From contig QTVU01000044.1 in the NCBI GenBank assembly GCA_003460745.1, positions 1 to 22,919 of the forward strand: DNA of 22,919 nt, given 5' to 3'. How positions within the stretch are numbered: the first letter of the stretch is position 1; every line of letters starts with the position of its first letter. Below, one piece after another: positions 15,780 to 22,919 of this stretch. The notes under the pieces are model-generated. The model was given only the letters and a program-made list of their open reading frames with translations, had not been told where the DNA came from and searched no databases. A program made the translations under genes and the position numbers. Origin of the DNA: Firmicutes bacterium AM55-24TS. GTDB taxonomy: Bacteria; Bacillota; Clostridia; UBA1381.

Positions 15780-16427
15780 CTACCTTATACTTTTAATAAT
15801 CCCGATATTAATATCATCTCGCATATCGATATTAATATCGTCAATTACAATTAATTCATTGTTTAATTCTTTTCGTATTTCTGTTTCATTACATATGCAA
15901 ACCGTATATTCTAAAACATAGTTACCTCTGTTATTTAAATTGAATTGCATACGAGTATTTATAAATCCTTTTTTTCTCAAACGACATATAATTATACTGA
16001 CTTCTCTTACACTCATTCCGCACGCTTTAGCTATCTCTTTTTGTGATAAATAACATTTATTTTTGTTATTTTTTCTACTGCAAAGATAGATAAGAACAGT
16101 CAATTCATAAACTGTCAGCTTTTTATTTAGTATGTCAGAATGAATAAAAAATCCTTTATCAGTATTTGCTACACTAAATAGATTACTTGTCTGAGAACCA
16201 TTTGCTCTCCACCTTGCTTTAACTTTGATAAGTCCTTTTTTTATCAACTCTTTTATGTATTTGGTGTATGTTGATATTGAAAAGCCACCCTTTTCACTCA
16301 ATGTTCTGCGTGACGGAAAGCAATCACCTTTCACATTTTTGTATTTACTCAATATTGTGTACAATGCTATTTCATACGGATTTAAACACGAAAAGATTTT
16401 ACTGTCAAGTAATATATATCTTCTCAT
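15780..16427 (-). CDS. Tandem winged-helix protein, probable replication initiator or regulator
   Basis: A 215-residue protein with two winged-helix segments: residues about 12-70 (FPSRRTLSEKGGFSISTYTKYIKELIKKGLI) and about 103-160 (CYLSQKEIAKACGMSVREVSIIICRLRKKGFI). This two-domain layout and its position between ParA and ParB fit plasmid/ICE replication initiators of the HTH_36 type, but a purely regulatory role is possible. AAGGAA precedes the ATG. A 435-base untranslated region containing a candidate antisense RNA lies directly upstream, as expected for a controlled rep gene. Confidence 0.7.
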   Translation of the reverse strand: MRRYILLDSKIFSCLNPYEIALYTILSKYKNVKGDCFPSRRTLSEKGGFSISTYTKYIKELIKKGLIKVKARWRANGSQTSNLFSVANTDKGFFIHSDILNKKLTVYELTVLIYLCSRKNNKNKCYLSQKEIAKACGMSVREVSIIICRLRKKGFINTRMQFNLNNRGNYVLEYTVCICNETEIRKELNNELIVIDDINIDMRDDINIGIIKSIR

Positions 16428-16598
16428 TTCAATTCCTTACTATTTCGCTCTACCGAAAATACATTTCTTACCGGAAACATAAGTTGATGTTAGTTCACCA
16501 CATTATGCCAAACAAACGCGACTACTGCTCTACCGGCAGATTCCGCAAAATGTTTCGCATATCCCCCTAATCGACGGAACACTGTCTTTGAAGTTATC

Positions 16599-16625
16599 TT
16601 GACTCAGTGTAAGTATCATTATAAT
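16599..16625 (+). promoter_or_regulatory. Candidate plus-strand promoter for the RNA below
   Basis: TTGACT at 16599-16604 and a perfect TATAAT at 16620-16625, 15 bases apart, which is shorter than ideal. The -10 region is almost palindromic (ATTATAAT), so a minus-strand -10 overlaps it and could serve the winged-helix gene. Confidence 0.4.
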
Positions 16626-16631
16626 CAAATT

Positions 16632-16861
16632 GGTCGTCGCAAAGAATTACAACATCTCCTACAGCCTATATGGTTTCCCGCAGAATGCGTCCATCGCTGT
16701 ATAAGGCTCGCAATTTGAAAAAGTACCTATATTACCTTTTATTGAACTGTAATAAATTAATGTGTCCTATATAAGTGCCAAATCTTCTGATTTGCAAAAG
16801 AACACATTAGAGCCACTATAATTAGTAACTCTAATCTATCCTTTTGCGGATAGATTTTTTT
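16632..16861 (+). ncRNA. Candidate structured RNA, antisense to the leader of the winged-helix gene
   Basis: This describes the 435-base gap 16428-16862, which has no gene. On the plus strand a stem TCAAATTG/CAATTTGA (16625-16632 with 16711-16718) encloses a nine-pair stem with one bulge (16663-16671 with 16699-16708). Then come AATGTGT/ACACATT (16759-16765 with 16802-16808), enclosing CAAATC/GATTTG, and finally a terminator. No plus-strand gene is nearby to need that terminator, so a ~230-nt RNA is inferred. It would be antisense to any transcript running from parA or a local promoter into the winged-helix gene, the layout of copy-number control RNAs. The remaining part (16428-16598) shows three TACCG-containing motifs but nothing firm. 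Confidence 0.45.
16833..16861 (+). terminator. Intrinsic terminator
   Basis: A perfect 9-bp stem (AATCTATCC/GGATAGATT, 16833-16841 with 16848-16856), a six-base loop and a run of six to seven T on the plus strand. On the minus strand the hairpin is not followed by T, so it does not serve parA. Confidence 0.75.
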
Positions 16862-16862
16862 A

Positions 16863-17633
16863 TCACTCTCCCATTCGATTTAATATTTCTTCTGCCAACT
16901 CTCGATATGATTGAGCAACTTTTCCTTTTGGATCGTGTTGTAAGATTGTTTTACCTATTCTGTTCGCCTCTGCGGCTTTCGTAGACAATGGAATTATTGT
17001 ATTAAAGGTTTCTGTTCGTTTATCATTTTTGATTGTTTCAGAAATAACATTATCATTTTTGTTTCTACCGTCATACATCGTGATGACATCTCCTAAAACT
17101 TCAAGGTTCGGATTAATGCAACGTCTTGTCAGTTCAACTGACTGTAACAAGGCGTCAAAACCTTGTAAGCTGTAGTAATCCTTAGCCTGCACCGGAACAA
17201 TCACATAGTCTGATGCCACAAATGCATTGACTGTTAGTATTCCTAAAGACGGTAATGTATCAATAATGATATAGTCATAATTATTTTTTATCGGTGCAAG
17301 TATTCTTTTAAGCACCCCTTCACGTCCTATGACGCTTACCAACGTCAACTCCATATTTGATAACTCAATATTGCTCGGCAATATATCAAATAGCTCCGTA
17401 TGTATTACCGATAAATCTGATGGTTTAAAACTATTATTTATATCTGCTATCATTGCATTTACAATAGTTTCTTCAACATCTTTAAAGCCACAACCAATCG
17501 TTGCATTGCCTTGTGGGTCGAAGTCGACTAATAAAACCTTTTTATTCTTTTCTGCCAATGCTGCTGCTAAATTTATTGATGTAGTAGTTTTTCCTACACC
17601 GCCTTTTTGCGTTGATACTGCTATAACTTTCAT
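16863..17633 (-). CDS. parA: ParA-type partition ATPase
   Basis: A 256-residue deviant Walker ATPase: KGGVGKTT near the N-terminus, VLLVDFDPQGNAT (Walker A') and YIIIDTLPSLG (Walker B). It should form gradients or patches on the nucleoid and move ParB-bound DNA. The frame is open seven codons further to an ATG at 17654, but the GGAGG site lies inside that extension, eight bases before the ATG at 17633, which is therefore the preferred start. It is separated from parB by the winged-helix gene and a 435-base gap. Confidence 0.93.
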   Translation of the reverse strand: MKVIAVSTQKGGVGKTTTSINLAAALAEKNKKVLLVDFDPQGNATIGCGFKDVEETIVNAMIADINNSFKPSDLSVIHTELFDILPSNIELSNMELTLVSVIGREGVLKRILAPIKNNYDYIIIDTLPSLGILTVNAFVASDYVIVPVQAKDYYSLQGFDALLQSVELTRRCINPNLEVLGDVITMYDGRNKNDNVISETIKNDKRTETFNTIIPLSTKAAEANRIGKTILQHDPKGKVAQSYRELAEEILNRMGE

Positions 17634-17670
17634 ATCCTTTTCCTCCATATACAAATAATTTTTATAATCA

Positions 17671-17719
17671 AAAAAGGGAGTAACAGTAGAACATTCAAAT
17701 CTACTGTTACTCCCTTTTT
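17671..17719. terminator. Bidirectional terminator hairpin
   Basis: A perfect 20-bp inverted repeat (17671-17690 with 17700-17719) around a nine-base loop, with A-rich 5' and T-rich 3' ends on both strands. It is the second terminator behind the recombinase and insulates parA from it. Confidence 0.8.
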
Positions 17720-17733
17720 AAGAAGTTATATAA

Positions 17734-17769
17734 ACAAAAAAAGAAACAAACCATAAATGCTTGTTTCTT
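17734..17769 (-). terminator. Terminator of the serine recombinase gene
   Basis: A 9-bp stem AAGAAACAA/TTGTTTCTT (17741-17749 with 17761-17769) with an 11-base loop, followed on the minus strand by seven T. It lies about 60 bases after the recombinase stop. Confidence 0.75.
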
Positions 17770-17804
17770 TCAAAATGGCTCCTCCAGTGCGGAGCCATTT
17801 TGAA
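17769..17804. repeat. Perfect 14-bp inverted repeat after the recombinase gene
   Basis: Arms 17769-17782 and 17791-17804 (core AATGGCTCC) flank an eight-base loop. No T-run follows on either strand, so it is not a standard terminator. It shares one base with the neighbouring terminator stem. It might be a recombinase or regulator site, or an RNA stability element. Confidence 0.6.
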
Positions 17805-17826
17805 GGACACTCTTTTGATAGTGTTA

Positions 17827-19368
17827 CTATTTATTTACTTTTACATTAGGTACATTCAAGTAAACGATTACATTTTCTTGATTTACTATTATTTTATTTA
17901 CTATAAGATACACCAACTCTTTTAAGTAAGGAGCTGACCTCTCTTTTAACATTTTTCTGAAGTTTATCAAAAATAAACCTATTTCTTGTTCAGATAAACT
18001 TTTACGTTTTTCTTTTGCCAAATTTTCAATTTGTAATTGAATTTCGGCTTTCTGTTGTTCTAATGATGTAAGTTTCTCTATCAATGTTGAAGAACTGGCT
18101 ATTGTAATAACGTCTGCAATTCTAAAAAGTTCTTTATCTATATTTCTTACTTCTTTTTTCAGAACCTCTATTTCTGATTGATGAGAATTTTCTACACGTT
18201 CCAAACACAATTTATAAATACAATGTTGTTGTTTATGACTGAGATGTGATATATAGTTATCTACAATTTTCAATACATACTCTTCTAACCAATCACGATT
18301 TACACAATGATTTTTGCATTTATAGTTAGAATTTCGTTTTCGACAACATATATAGGATAAATACACATTTCCTCTGCTATTGGTTGTTCGCTTGCCGACA
18401 TAGCTCCCTCCACATTCACCGCATTGAACCTTACCGGAAAGCAAGTATTCTTCTTTAGCACGATTAGTATGGGCATTTTTTCTACTGTTCAAGATTATTT
18501 GAACATTGTTCCAATCTTCTTTTGATATAATCTCTGGAATCATATTTTCTACTTTTATTATTTCACTTTCAGGTTTATACTTATGGCGTGAACGTGCTCC
18601 AGTAAATTCATCTCTACTTTCCATCTTGTTATAGACAAAAGTTCCTGTATATTTTTCATTTCTCAAAATTTCATACAGTGAATTACGAGTAAACATTCTT
18701 TTACGCTTAGTACGATAACCCAATGAATTAATTCCCGCTATAATATCAGTGTATGATTTTCCCTCAAGAAACCACTGATAAATGAGTTTTACACCTTGTG
18801 CTTCAAATTCATTTATCTTGTAGAAATTTAATGCGTCCAGTTCATAGCCCAACGGTGGAGTTCCTCCGCAATGTTTTGCTTTCAAGGCATTTTCTGTTAA
18901 GCCTTTCATTGTTTCACGAGCCAAATTCTTTGAATAAAACTCTGCCATTGATTCAATGATACCTTCCAGCAAACAACTTTCAGGCGTATCATCAAATTGT
19001 TCAGTAGTGCTAATCAGATATTTTTTGTTTTTTCTCAATTCCACACGATATGCTACACTATCCATTCTATTTCTGGCAAACCTGTCTAATTTATGTACTA
19101 AGACAAGTTGCCAACCTTTTTGTTTTTTTGAATCAGCTATCATTTGTTGAAATTGTTGTCTATCATCTCGCTTTGCACTTTGTGCCTCATCGGCATAAAC
19201 TTTATCAATAATAATATTATACTCTTGAGCCCATTTTCTTATCAATCTTATTTGTGCGTCAATAGATTCACTTCTCTGATTGTCCGAAGAATATCGAGTA
19301 TATATAACTGCATGAAGAACTACAACTTTCAATCTTTGTTTAATTTTTTCTAAATAGTTTTCTATCAT
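17827..19368 (-). CDS. Large serine recombinase (integrase/excisionase type)
   Basis: A 513-residue protein that should integrate and excise the element by double-strand exchange through a serine-DNA link. The resolvase catalytic domain spans about residues 18-165 (YTRYSSDNQRSESIDAQ, with the nucleophile at S27, and LDRFARNRMDS). The recombinase domain follows (about 170-300), then a zinc ribbon (CGECGGSYVGK...CCRKRNSNYKC, about 330-365) and a coiled coil (about 395-455), the family's usual layout. The frame also has a GTG at 19377, but the ATG at 19368 lies eight bases after AAAGGAG. Two terminators follow. Its attachment site should be close by; none could be proved. Confidence 0.93.
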   Translation of the reverse strand: MIENYLEKIKQRLKVVVLHAVIYTRYSSDNQRSESIDAQIRLIRKWAQEYNIIIDKVYADEAQSAKRDDRQQFQQMIADSKKQKGWQLVLVHKLDRFARNRMDSVAYRVELRKNKKYLISTTEQFDDTPESCLLEGIIESMAEFYSKNLARETMKGLTENALKAKHCGGTPPLGYELDALNFYKINEFEAQGVKLIYQWFLEGKSYTDIIAGINSLGYRTKRKRMFTRNSLYEILRNEKYTGTFVYNKMESRDEFTGARSRHKYKPESEIIKVENMIPEIISKEDWNNVQIILNSRKNAHTNRAKEEYLLSGKVQCGECGGSYVGKRTTNSRGNVYLSYICCRKRNSNYKCKNHCVNRDWLEEYVLKIVDNYISHLSHKQQHCIYKLCLERVENSHQSEIEVLKKEVRNIDKELFRIADVITIASSSTLIEKLTSLEQQKAEIQLQIENLAKEKRKSLSEQEIGLFLINFRKMLKERSAPYLKELVYLIVNKIIVNQENVIVYLNVPNVKVNK

Positions 19369-19426
19369 AATCCACACTCCTTTTGAGTGTACATCTGATA
19401 TATTCTATTGTCCCTACTCTTGTATA

Positions 19427-19582
19427 CTATGAAGTATATCCTAAACTATCACTTTTGTCAACCATTATATTTTCTGTTTTCATTAATATTTCTGCCAAAA
19501 GTTTAGTAATTTCTTTTTCATATTGTCCTACTTCTTCAGAAATTTCATTTTCTTTTATCACTATTGTTCTTTCTACTTTCAT
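19427..19582 (-). CDS. Small 51-residue protein upstream of the recombinase
   Basis: Start chosen at the ATG at 19582 because AAAGGAGG lies just before it; the open frame runs 20 codons further without a site. The product (MKVERTIVIKENEISEEVGQ...) is charged and probably helical, with no family I recognise. It ends about 60 bases before the recombinase start and could be a recombination accessory factor by position only. Confidence 0.55.
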   Translation of the reverse strand: MKVERTIVIKENEISEEVGQYEKEITKLLAEILMKTENIMVDKSDSLGYTS

Positions 19583-19604
19583 CTTAATTTTCCTCCTTTG
19601 AATT

Positions 19605-19642
19605 TTTGAAAAAGTGAGAATAGTCCGATAGACCATTCTCAC
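19605..19642 (-). terminator. Terminator after the secreted-protein gene
   Basis: A stem GTGAGAAT/ATTCTCAC (19614-19621 with 19635-19642), extended by GTC/GAC after one mismatch, and followed on the minus strand by five T. It sits 13 bases after the stop of the 670-residue gene. Confidence 0.7.
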
Positions 19643-19654
19643 TAATTCTTAATA

Positions 19655-21667
19655 TTAGTATGTTGATGTAGTATAAGCGTCCTCATACATATCACCATTT
19701 ATAATAAAAGTTTTTTCAACGGTTGTACACCATTCAGTACCGTCTACACCGCCACCATAAATATCAAAAGCAATTTTATGCCTTTTAGGCTCTTCTTTTG
19801 TTCCGCTTAACCATAAGTTTGTATATAGTTTACTTTCGTTTACAATGTTATTATAAGGAGCAGAGAATGTAGCAGATGTACTATTACTTGATACTTTATT
19901 CATATCAACCATACTACCTTGAATAAAATCACCGTCAAAGGTTTTTGATGTCCAACCAAGACGAGCGGTGGCTTTAGTCGGTGGTTTTGGTTTGTCCGAT
20001 GGTGTTCGTGTTCCTAAGCGTTGAGAACAGGAATAGCTTTTCTGTGCATTGGTTTGCTCATAACTTATACTCGTTTTGATTTCTGCGTCAAGTCCATAAC
20101 CGCTTTTTATTGGGTCAGGCGATAATTTAATACTGTCTACTTTTAATTTTGCCTTATATGTGTATGTGTGATAACAAGTATGACTTTTTCCATCAGTAGT
20201 TGAAACGGTGTGCTTTGTCTGTTCTTGCCAAACAATAGTATTTGTATCACTGTCACAAATAGACGGGTCAATAGGCACTGTTTCTATTTCATCATCAGGT
20301 ACTTCATCATTACTCGGAGGACGATTTTCATTATCAGGATTAGGTGTTTCAGTCGGAGTTTCAATAGGTGTATCAGGTCTGACGTATATTTCAAGTGTTT
20401 TATTCGGTGTATTTGGTGATAAATCTATGTTGGCATACACTGATGTATCTTCGATTATATTTTCGCTATTTGAGCCGTTTATGACTCTATATCGCTCATA
20501 TATGTATTCTGTTTCCGAATTATCAATGATTGCTTTACCCGAATTATCAGCCAATACATATGTTTTGGTTATACTGTCAGACTCTCCAAAAGGTATTGAT
20601 TCAGTATCTTCAAAAATCAATTCACCTGTGGTACTGTTTATAAATCTTTTTGTTACTGTTCCGTGCAAGTCCAATCCAAGCGACACCTTAAACGGAAACT
20701 TAAAATTATATCCGACTGCTCCGCCGTAACTGTAATACCACAAATCACCTTTTTGCTTATATTGTTGTCCTATACGAATAAGGTTACTGTCGAGAGTATC
20801 ACTTTCAACTGTACCTGCCCACGTTCCCTCTTGATTTATTTCTCCTGCCTCAAAGTTTGGATAAACCATATTGTTCGGTATTTTTCCTTTTTCTAATATA
20901 TCACCGTAACCAAAACTTTGACCGTAAATATATTTCGGGTCGTTACCCTCAACCACTTCCAAAGCTCCATAATGCTCGTTAGAGCCACCTTCATATCCCC
21001 ACATAGAGAATATAACGGAGCTATATGGATAACGTGCTCTTGGAAGTCGTTTCTTAGGCATATTGGGTAAAACCTTTTCTTCGTCACTCAAGTTTTCATC
21101 ATTGCCATCTATCAAGTAAAACTTCGGACTGAATTTCATTTCGATTCGGCAAGTATCACCGTCACGATATACACGATAACCTATATCACCATTGAATAAA
21201 TTTTCTGCTTTTTCACTATTTGAATCACCTTCAACATCAGCATCAATGTCAAACTTGAATTTCAAGTCAGGTAAATCTTCATCTATATGGTCGTATATAT
21301 ATTGGCGTATGTTTTCATCAGGAATGTTTACAACATCAACACTTGCCACTACATATTTTTCATCCAACTTACCACGCCATATTTTTGTAACTTCATCATC
21401 GGATAACTCATCTCCATATATACTTTTCCATATTGCATTATTATTTGACGGGTCTGTTTTATTTACATATCGCCAAAATGGAATATTACCGCCGACAATA
21501 ACGGCATTATCATCAGTAGTTTCCATATCCCTGTTCCAAGACCAATCAACCTTTGTATATCCGTCAAGTTCATCCGCACTTACAATGCAGCTTGATGTTA
21601 TTGCAGAAAAAATAACTGTCAATATCATTGTTAAAAATATTATTGTTTTTCTTTTCAAATCTATCAT
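19655..21667 (-). CDS. Secreted protein of unknown function with P/T-rich linker
   Basis: Up to 670 residues. A signal peptide is clear (residues 1-31: KRK, hydrophobic core, cut near IVSA-DEL). The mature part has an N-terminal region of about 400 residues rich in aromatic residues and aspartate, with MucBP-like text near residue 340-400 (TKRFINSTTGELIFEDTESI). A P/T/D/N-rich linker follows at about 427-470 and then a C-terminal beta-type domain with four or more cysteines. There is no LPXTG or SLH anchor. AAAGGA directly abuts the ATG at 21667, whereas the TTG at 21658 lies nine bases after it and may be the true start. It is probably a surface/secreted cargo or host protein beside the recombinase; the function is unknown. 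Confidence 0.8.
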   Translation of the reverse strand: MIDLKRKTIIFLTMILTVIFSAITSSCIVSADELDGYTKVDWSWNRDMETTDDNAVIVGGNIPFWRYVNKTDPSNNNAIWKSIYGDELSDDEVTKIWRGKLDEKYVVASVDVVNIPDENIRQYIYDHIDEDLPDLKFKFDIDADVEGDSNSEKAENLFNGDIGYRVYRDGDTCRIEMKFSPKFYLIDGNDENLSDEEKVLPNMPKKRLPRARYPYSSVIFSMWGYEGGSNEHYGALEVVEGNDPKYIYGQSFGYGDILEKGKIPNNMVYPNFEAGEINQEGTWAGTVESDTLDSNLIRIGQQYKQKGDLWYYSYGGAVGYNFKFPFKVSLGLDLHGTVTKRFINSTTGELIFEDTESIPFGESDSITKTYVLADNSGKAIIDNSETEYIYERYRVINGSNSENIIEDTSVYANIDLSPNTPNKTLEIYVRPDTPIETPTETPNPDNENRPPSNDEVPDDEIETVPIDPSICDSDTNTIVWQEQTKHTVSTTDGKSHTCYHTYTYKAKLKVDSIKLSPDPIKSGYGLDAEIKTSISYEQTNAQKSYSCSQRLGTRTPSDKPKPPTKATARLGWTSKTFDGDFIQGSMVDMNKVSSNSTSATFSAPYNNIVNESKLYTNLWLSGTKEEPKRHKIAFDIYGGGVDGTEWCTTVEKTFIINGDMYEDAYTTSTY

Positions 21668-21682
21668 TCCTTTCGTTGTATT

Positions 21683-21708
21683 AAAAAAGTGCAGTTAAAA
21701 CTACACTC
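21683..21708 (-). terminator. Terminator-like hairpin in the leader of the secreted-protein gene
   Basis: On the minus strand GAGTGTAGTT pairs with AACTGCAC and is followed by six T, 16 bases before the ATG at 21667. It may be an attenuator for the secreted-protein gene or a terminator for minus-strand read-through. Confidence 0.5.
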
Positions 21709-21739
21709 TTTACATTTATATGACTTTATACGAATATTG

Positions 21740-21768
21740 TTGAATTTTGGATATTTTTGATATATAAT
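21740..21768 (+). promoter_or_regulatory. Toxin promoter
   Basis: TTGAAT at 21740-21745, a 17-base spacer and TATAAT at 21763-21768. Transcription would begin near 21775 and leave an untranslated leader of about 125 bases before the toxin start. Confidence 0.7.
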
Positions 21769-21832
21769 GTTTCTGTCGGATACTTCCGATGTTAAAGGTA
21801 AGACGAAAAACAGTGTAAAAGCTGGGCGGTTA

Positions 21833-21899
21833 TGCCACCTCATATATGTTCTATATATATATTCTATCCCAACATTATTAGTCGGGAAAGGAGGTGGTA
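21833..21899 (+). promoter_or_regulatory. SD-sequestering pairing in the toxin mRNA leader
   Basis: TGCCACCTC at 21833-21841 can pair with GAGGTGGTA at 21891-21899, which covers much of the toxin's ribosome binding site (AAAGGAGGTGG, 21887-21897). Hidden ribosome sites of this kind are usual in type I toxin messages. Confidence 0.6.
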
Positions 21900-21901
21900 A
21901 T

Positions 21902-21970
21902 GTGAATTTTTATGAACTTTTAATGTACTTAATTACATTAATTGTTTTAATAATTATCACAAAAAAATAA
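21902..21970 (+). CDS. Holin-like type I toxin peptide (22 residues, GTG start)
   Basis: The GTG at 21902 follows AAAGGAGGTGG by four bases. The 22-residue product starts with NFYELLMYL after the initiator, is almost entirely hydrophobic in the middle (LITLIVLIII) and ends TKK. This is the pattern of the short holin-like or TxpA/BsrG-type membrane toxins of Bacillota. It is the only plus-strand protein in the window. The frame is open upstream to 21767, but that longer version ignores the ribosome site. The antisense RNA on the opposite strand overlaps its 3' end. Membrane damage to the host upon loss of the antisense RNA is the known action of such peptides; here it is inferred. Confidence 0.75.
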   Translation: MNFYELLMYLITLIVLIIITKK

Positions 21971-22047
21971 CGCCAGCCGACCAAAGCTATGACGTTATTT
22001 TATAACTAATACTTTTGGCATAACCGTTTGAAGTCTTGCCTTTTTCT
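21957..22047 (-). ncRNA. Antisense RNA antitoxin
   Basis: A consensus promoter fires leftward into the toxin gene, and a hairpin with seven T on the minus strand ends the RNA at about 21957-21961, giving roughly 85-90 nt. It is fully complementary to the 3' part of the toxin message, the normal arrangement of type I systems. The exact start and end are estimates. Confidence 0.65.
21964..22001. terminator. Shared bidirectional terminator of toxin mRNA and antitoxin RNA
   Basis: A stem AAAATAACG/CGTTATTTT (21964-21972 with 21993-22001) with a 20-base loop containing an inner AGC/GCT. Minus-strand T7 is strong; plus-strand T4 is weaker. Confidence 0.7.
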
Positions 22048-22053
22048 ATTATC

Positions 22054-22082
22054 ATTATATATCTATTATCTCAAATTGTCAA
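22054..22082 (-). promoter_or_regulatory. Antitoxin promoter (perfect consensus)
   Basis: On the minus strand TTGACA (22082-22077), exactly 17 bases, then TATAAT (22059-22054). This is the best promoter match noticed in the window, as expected for an RNA that must exceed its target. Confidence 0.85.
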
Positions 22083-22089
22083 TATACTT

Positions 22090-22919
22090 TTACCAACTTA
22101 ATTCAAACTCATATTTATTTTCGTCAAATACATAGTCTTTAAAATAGTCTTTATATCCTTGACCTTGCACCCACTCAAATGTTGTCTGTGCATTATTAAA
22201 ATCAACTAGTGGTTTCTCTCGTCTTTCTAATGAAAGATTCACGCCGTTATCAATAAATATACCGGATGTAAAGCTACTGCTGTTAAGTGGCAATACTTTT
22301 ATCGAAATTTCTTCCAACACCTTTATATCATTAAATTCAAATGTTCCCGGTTCTCCGACATAGTGACTTTTCATTGTTGTAAAATCATAATCTTTGTCTG
22401 TGTCCCAATAAGCAATACTTATTGCCCATCTTTGACTTTGTGGCAATAAATCGGGTACAGTTAGCGTTATTGTATCGCCATCATATTTGATTGACTGTAA
22501 TACCAAATCTTCAAACATCATAGCTTTTGAACGACTTAATGTTTTAGTTGAAATATTACCACCATTTGCAACAGCCTCATCATATATTGCTTGAGAAATA
22601 CTTATGTCTGACAAACTTACTTGATACTGCTCTGGGACATCAGTTCTCAATGGCTCTGTCCAAGTAACCTTTCTTCCGAAATAGTCATATAGCGTTTCAT
22701 CGGAATTAACTCTCTCGTTTTTATCAATTAATCGTACAAGTACCGATGACGCTTCCGCTCTCGTAAGCAAGCCGTCATCTCTGAAAGTGCCGTCATCATA
22801 ACCACTTAAGATACCTTTTGCATAAGCTTGAAGAACATACGGCTTATATTCTTCTTTTATTCTGTTATAATCTTTAAGTTTTGTAATGTAGGTTGAAGTA
22901 TCGGCTACTGAATCTTCCT
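22090..22919 (-). CDS. S-layer-homology (SLH) domain surface protein, 5' end outside window
   Basis: The frame is open to the right edge, so the N-terminus is missing and about 276 residues are visible. Near the edge the text YAKGILSGYDDGTFRDDG followed by LLTRAEASSVLVRLID is a classic SLH repeat, which binds pyruvylated cell-wall polymers. The following 200 residues are beta-rich (TITLTVPDLLPQSQRWAISIAYWD) and of unknown function. With SLH in the middle and a beta-rich C-terminus, it is probably an anchored exoprotein. It may be host DNA or element cargo. Confidence 0.8.
   Translation of the reverse strand, partial: EDSVADTSTYITKLKDYNRIKEEYKPYVLQAYAKGILSGYDDGTFRDDGLLTRAEASSVLVRLIDKNERVNSDETLYDYFGRKVTWTEPLRTDVPEQYQVSLSDISISQAIYDEAVANGGNISTKTLSRSKAMMFEDLVLQSIKYDGDTITLTVPDLLPQSQRWAISIAYWDTDKDYDFTTMKSHYVGEPGTFEFNDIKVLEEISIKVLPLNSSSFTSGIFIDNGVNLSLERREKPLVDFNNAQTTFEWVQGQGYKDYFKDYVFDENKYEFELSW

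Noticed and set aside
20208..20729. 173-residue plus-strand open frame rich in S, G and V
   Set aside because: It is the antisense image of the P/T/D-rich linker and neighbouring beta domain of the secreted protein; the composition is explained by that.
21767..21970. 67-residue version of the toxin frame
   Set aside because: The only strong ribosome site is just before the GTG at 21902, and the upstream part is the structured leader of the message; the 22-residue form fits the toxin family.
1..22919. CRISPR arrays, tRNA or rRNA genes, complete insertion sequences
   Set aside because: I saw no regularly spaced repeats, no cloverleaf or rRNA-like sequence, and no transposase gene with flanking inverted repeats; the TnpB-like gene lacks transposon ends.

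Overview
The window is low-GC, Bacillota-type DNA, most likely from a Clostridia (gut-type) host. This rests on strong AGGAGG-type ribosome binding sites, clostridial-style AbrB, MOBP relaxase and TnpV-like families, an S-layer-homology protein, and GTG/TTG starts. Apart from one 22-residue peptide and one candidate RNA, every gene lies on the minus strand, so the region is best read from right to left. It is the transfer, maintenance and replication core of a mobile element (integrative element or plasmid). No type IV secretion genes fall inside the window.

Right part (about 17,800-22,919): a truncated SLH-domain surface protein, a compact type I toxin-antitoxin locus (22-residue membrane peptide with an antisense RNA), a 670-residue secreted protein of unknown function, a 51-residue protein and a large serine recombinase. 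Downstream of the recombinase is a cluster of three hairpins, two of them terminators.

Middle part (13,300-17,650): parA, a 435-bp non-coding stretch with a candidate plus-strand structured RNA, a tandem winged-helix replication-type protein, parB, an AbrB/zinc-ribbon regulator, a protein that is only the RuvC half of a TnpB nuclease, and a small acidic protein. These genes are tightly spaced or overlapping and look like one operon.

Left part (1-13,300): a giant ArdC-like/methyltransferase/helicase protein, which is broken near its end by a one-base frameshift and carries a second, TnpV-like gene overprinted in its linker. It is followed by small membrane proteins, a TOPRIM primase-like protein, a putative oriT made of four inverted repeats, mobC, an uncharacterised acidic protein, a MOBP relaxase with an unusually long repeat tail, and two membrane zinc-ribbon paralogues.

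Inferred cooperation: MobC and the relaxase process oriT. The methyltransferase/helicase and the primase handle and protect the transferred strand. ParA, ParB and the winged-helix protein maintain the circular form, and the serine recombinase integrates or excises it. The items that most merit a second look are the RuvC-only TnpB derivative (catalytic acids kept, guide-binding half missing), the overprinted TnpV-like gene, the antisense-type RNA upstream of the replication gene, and a short C-terminal tag shared by four separate element proteins.
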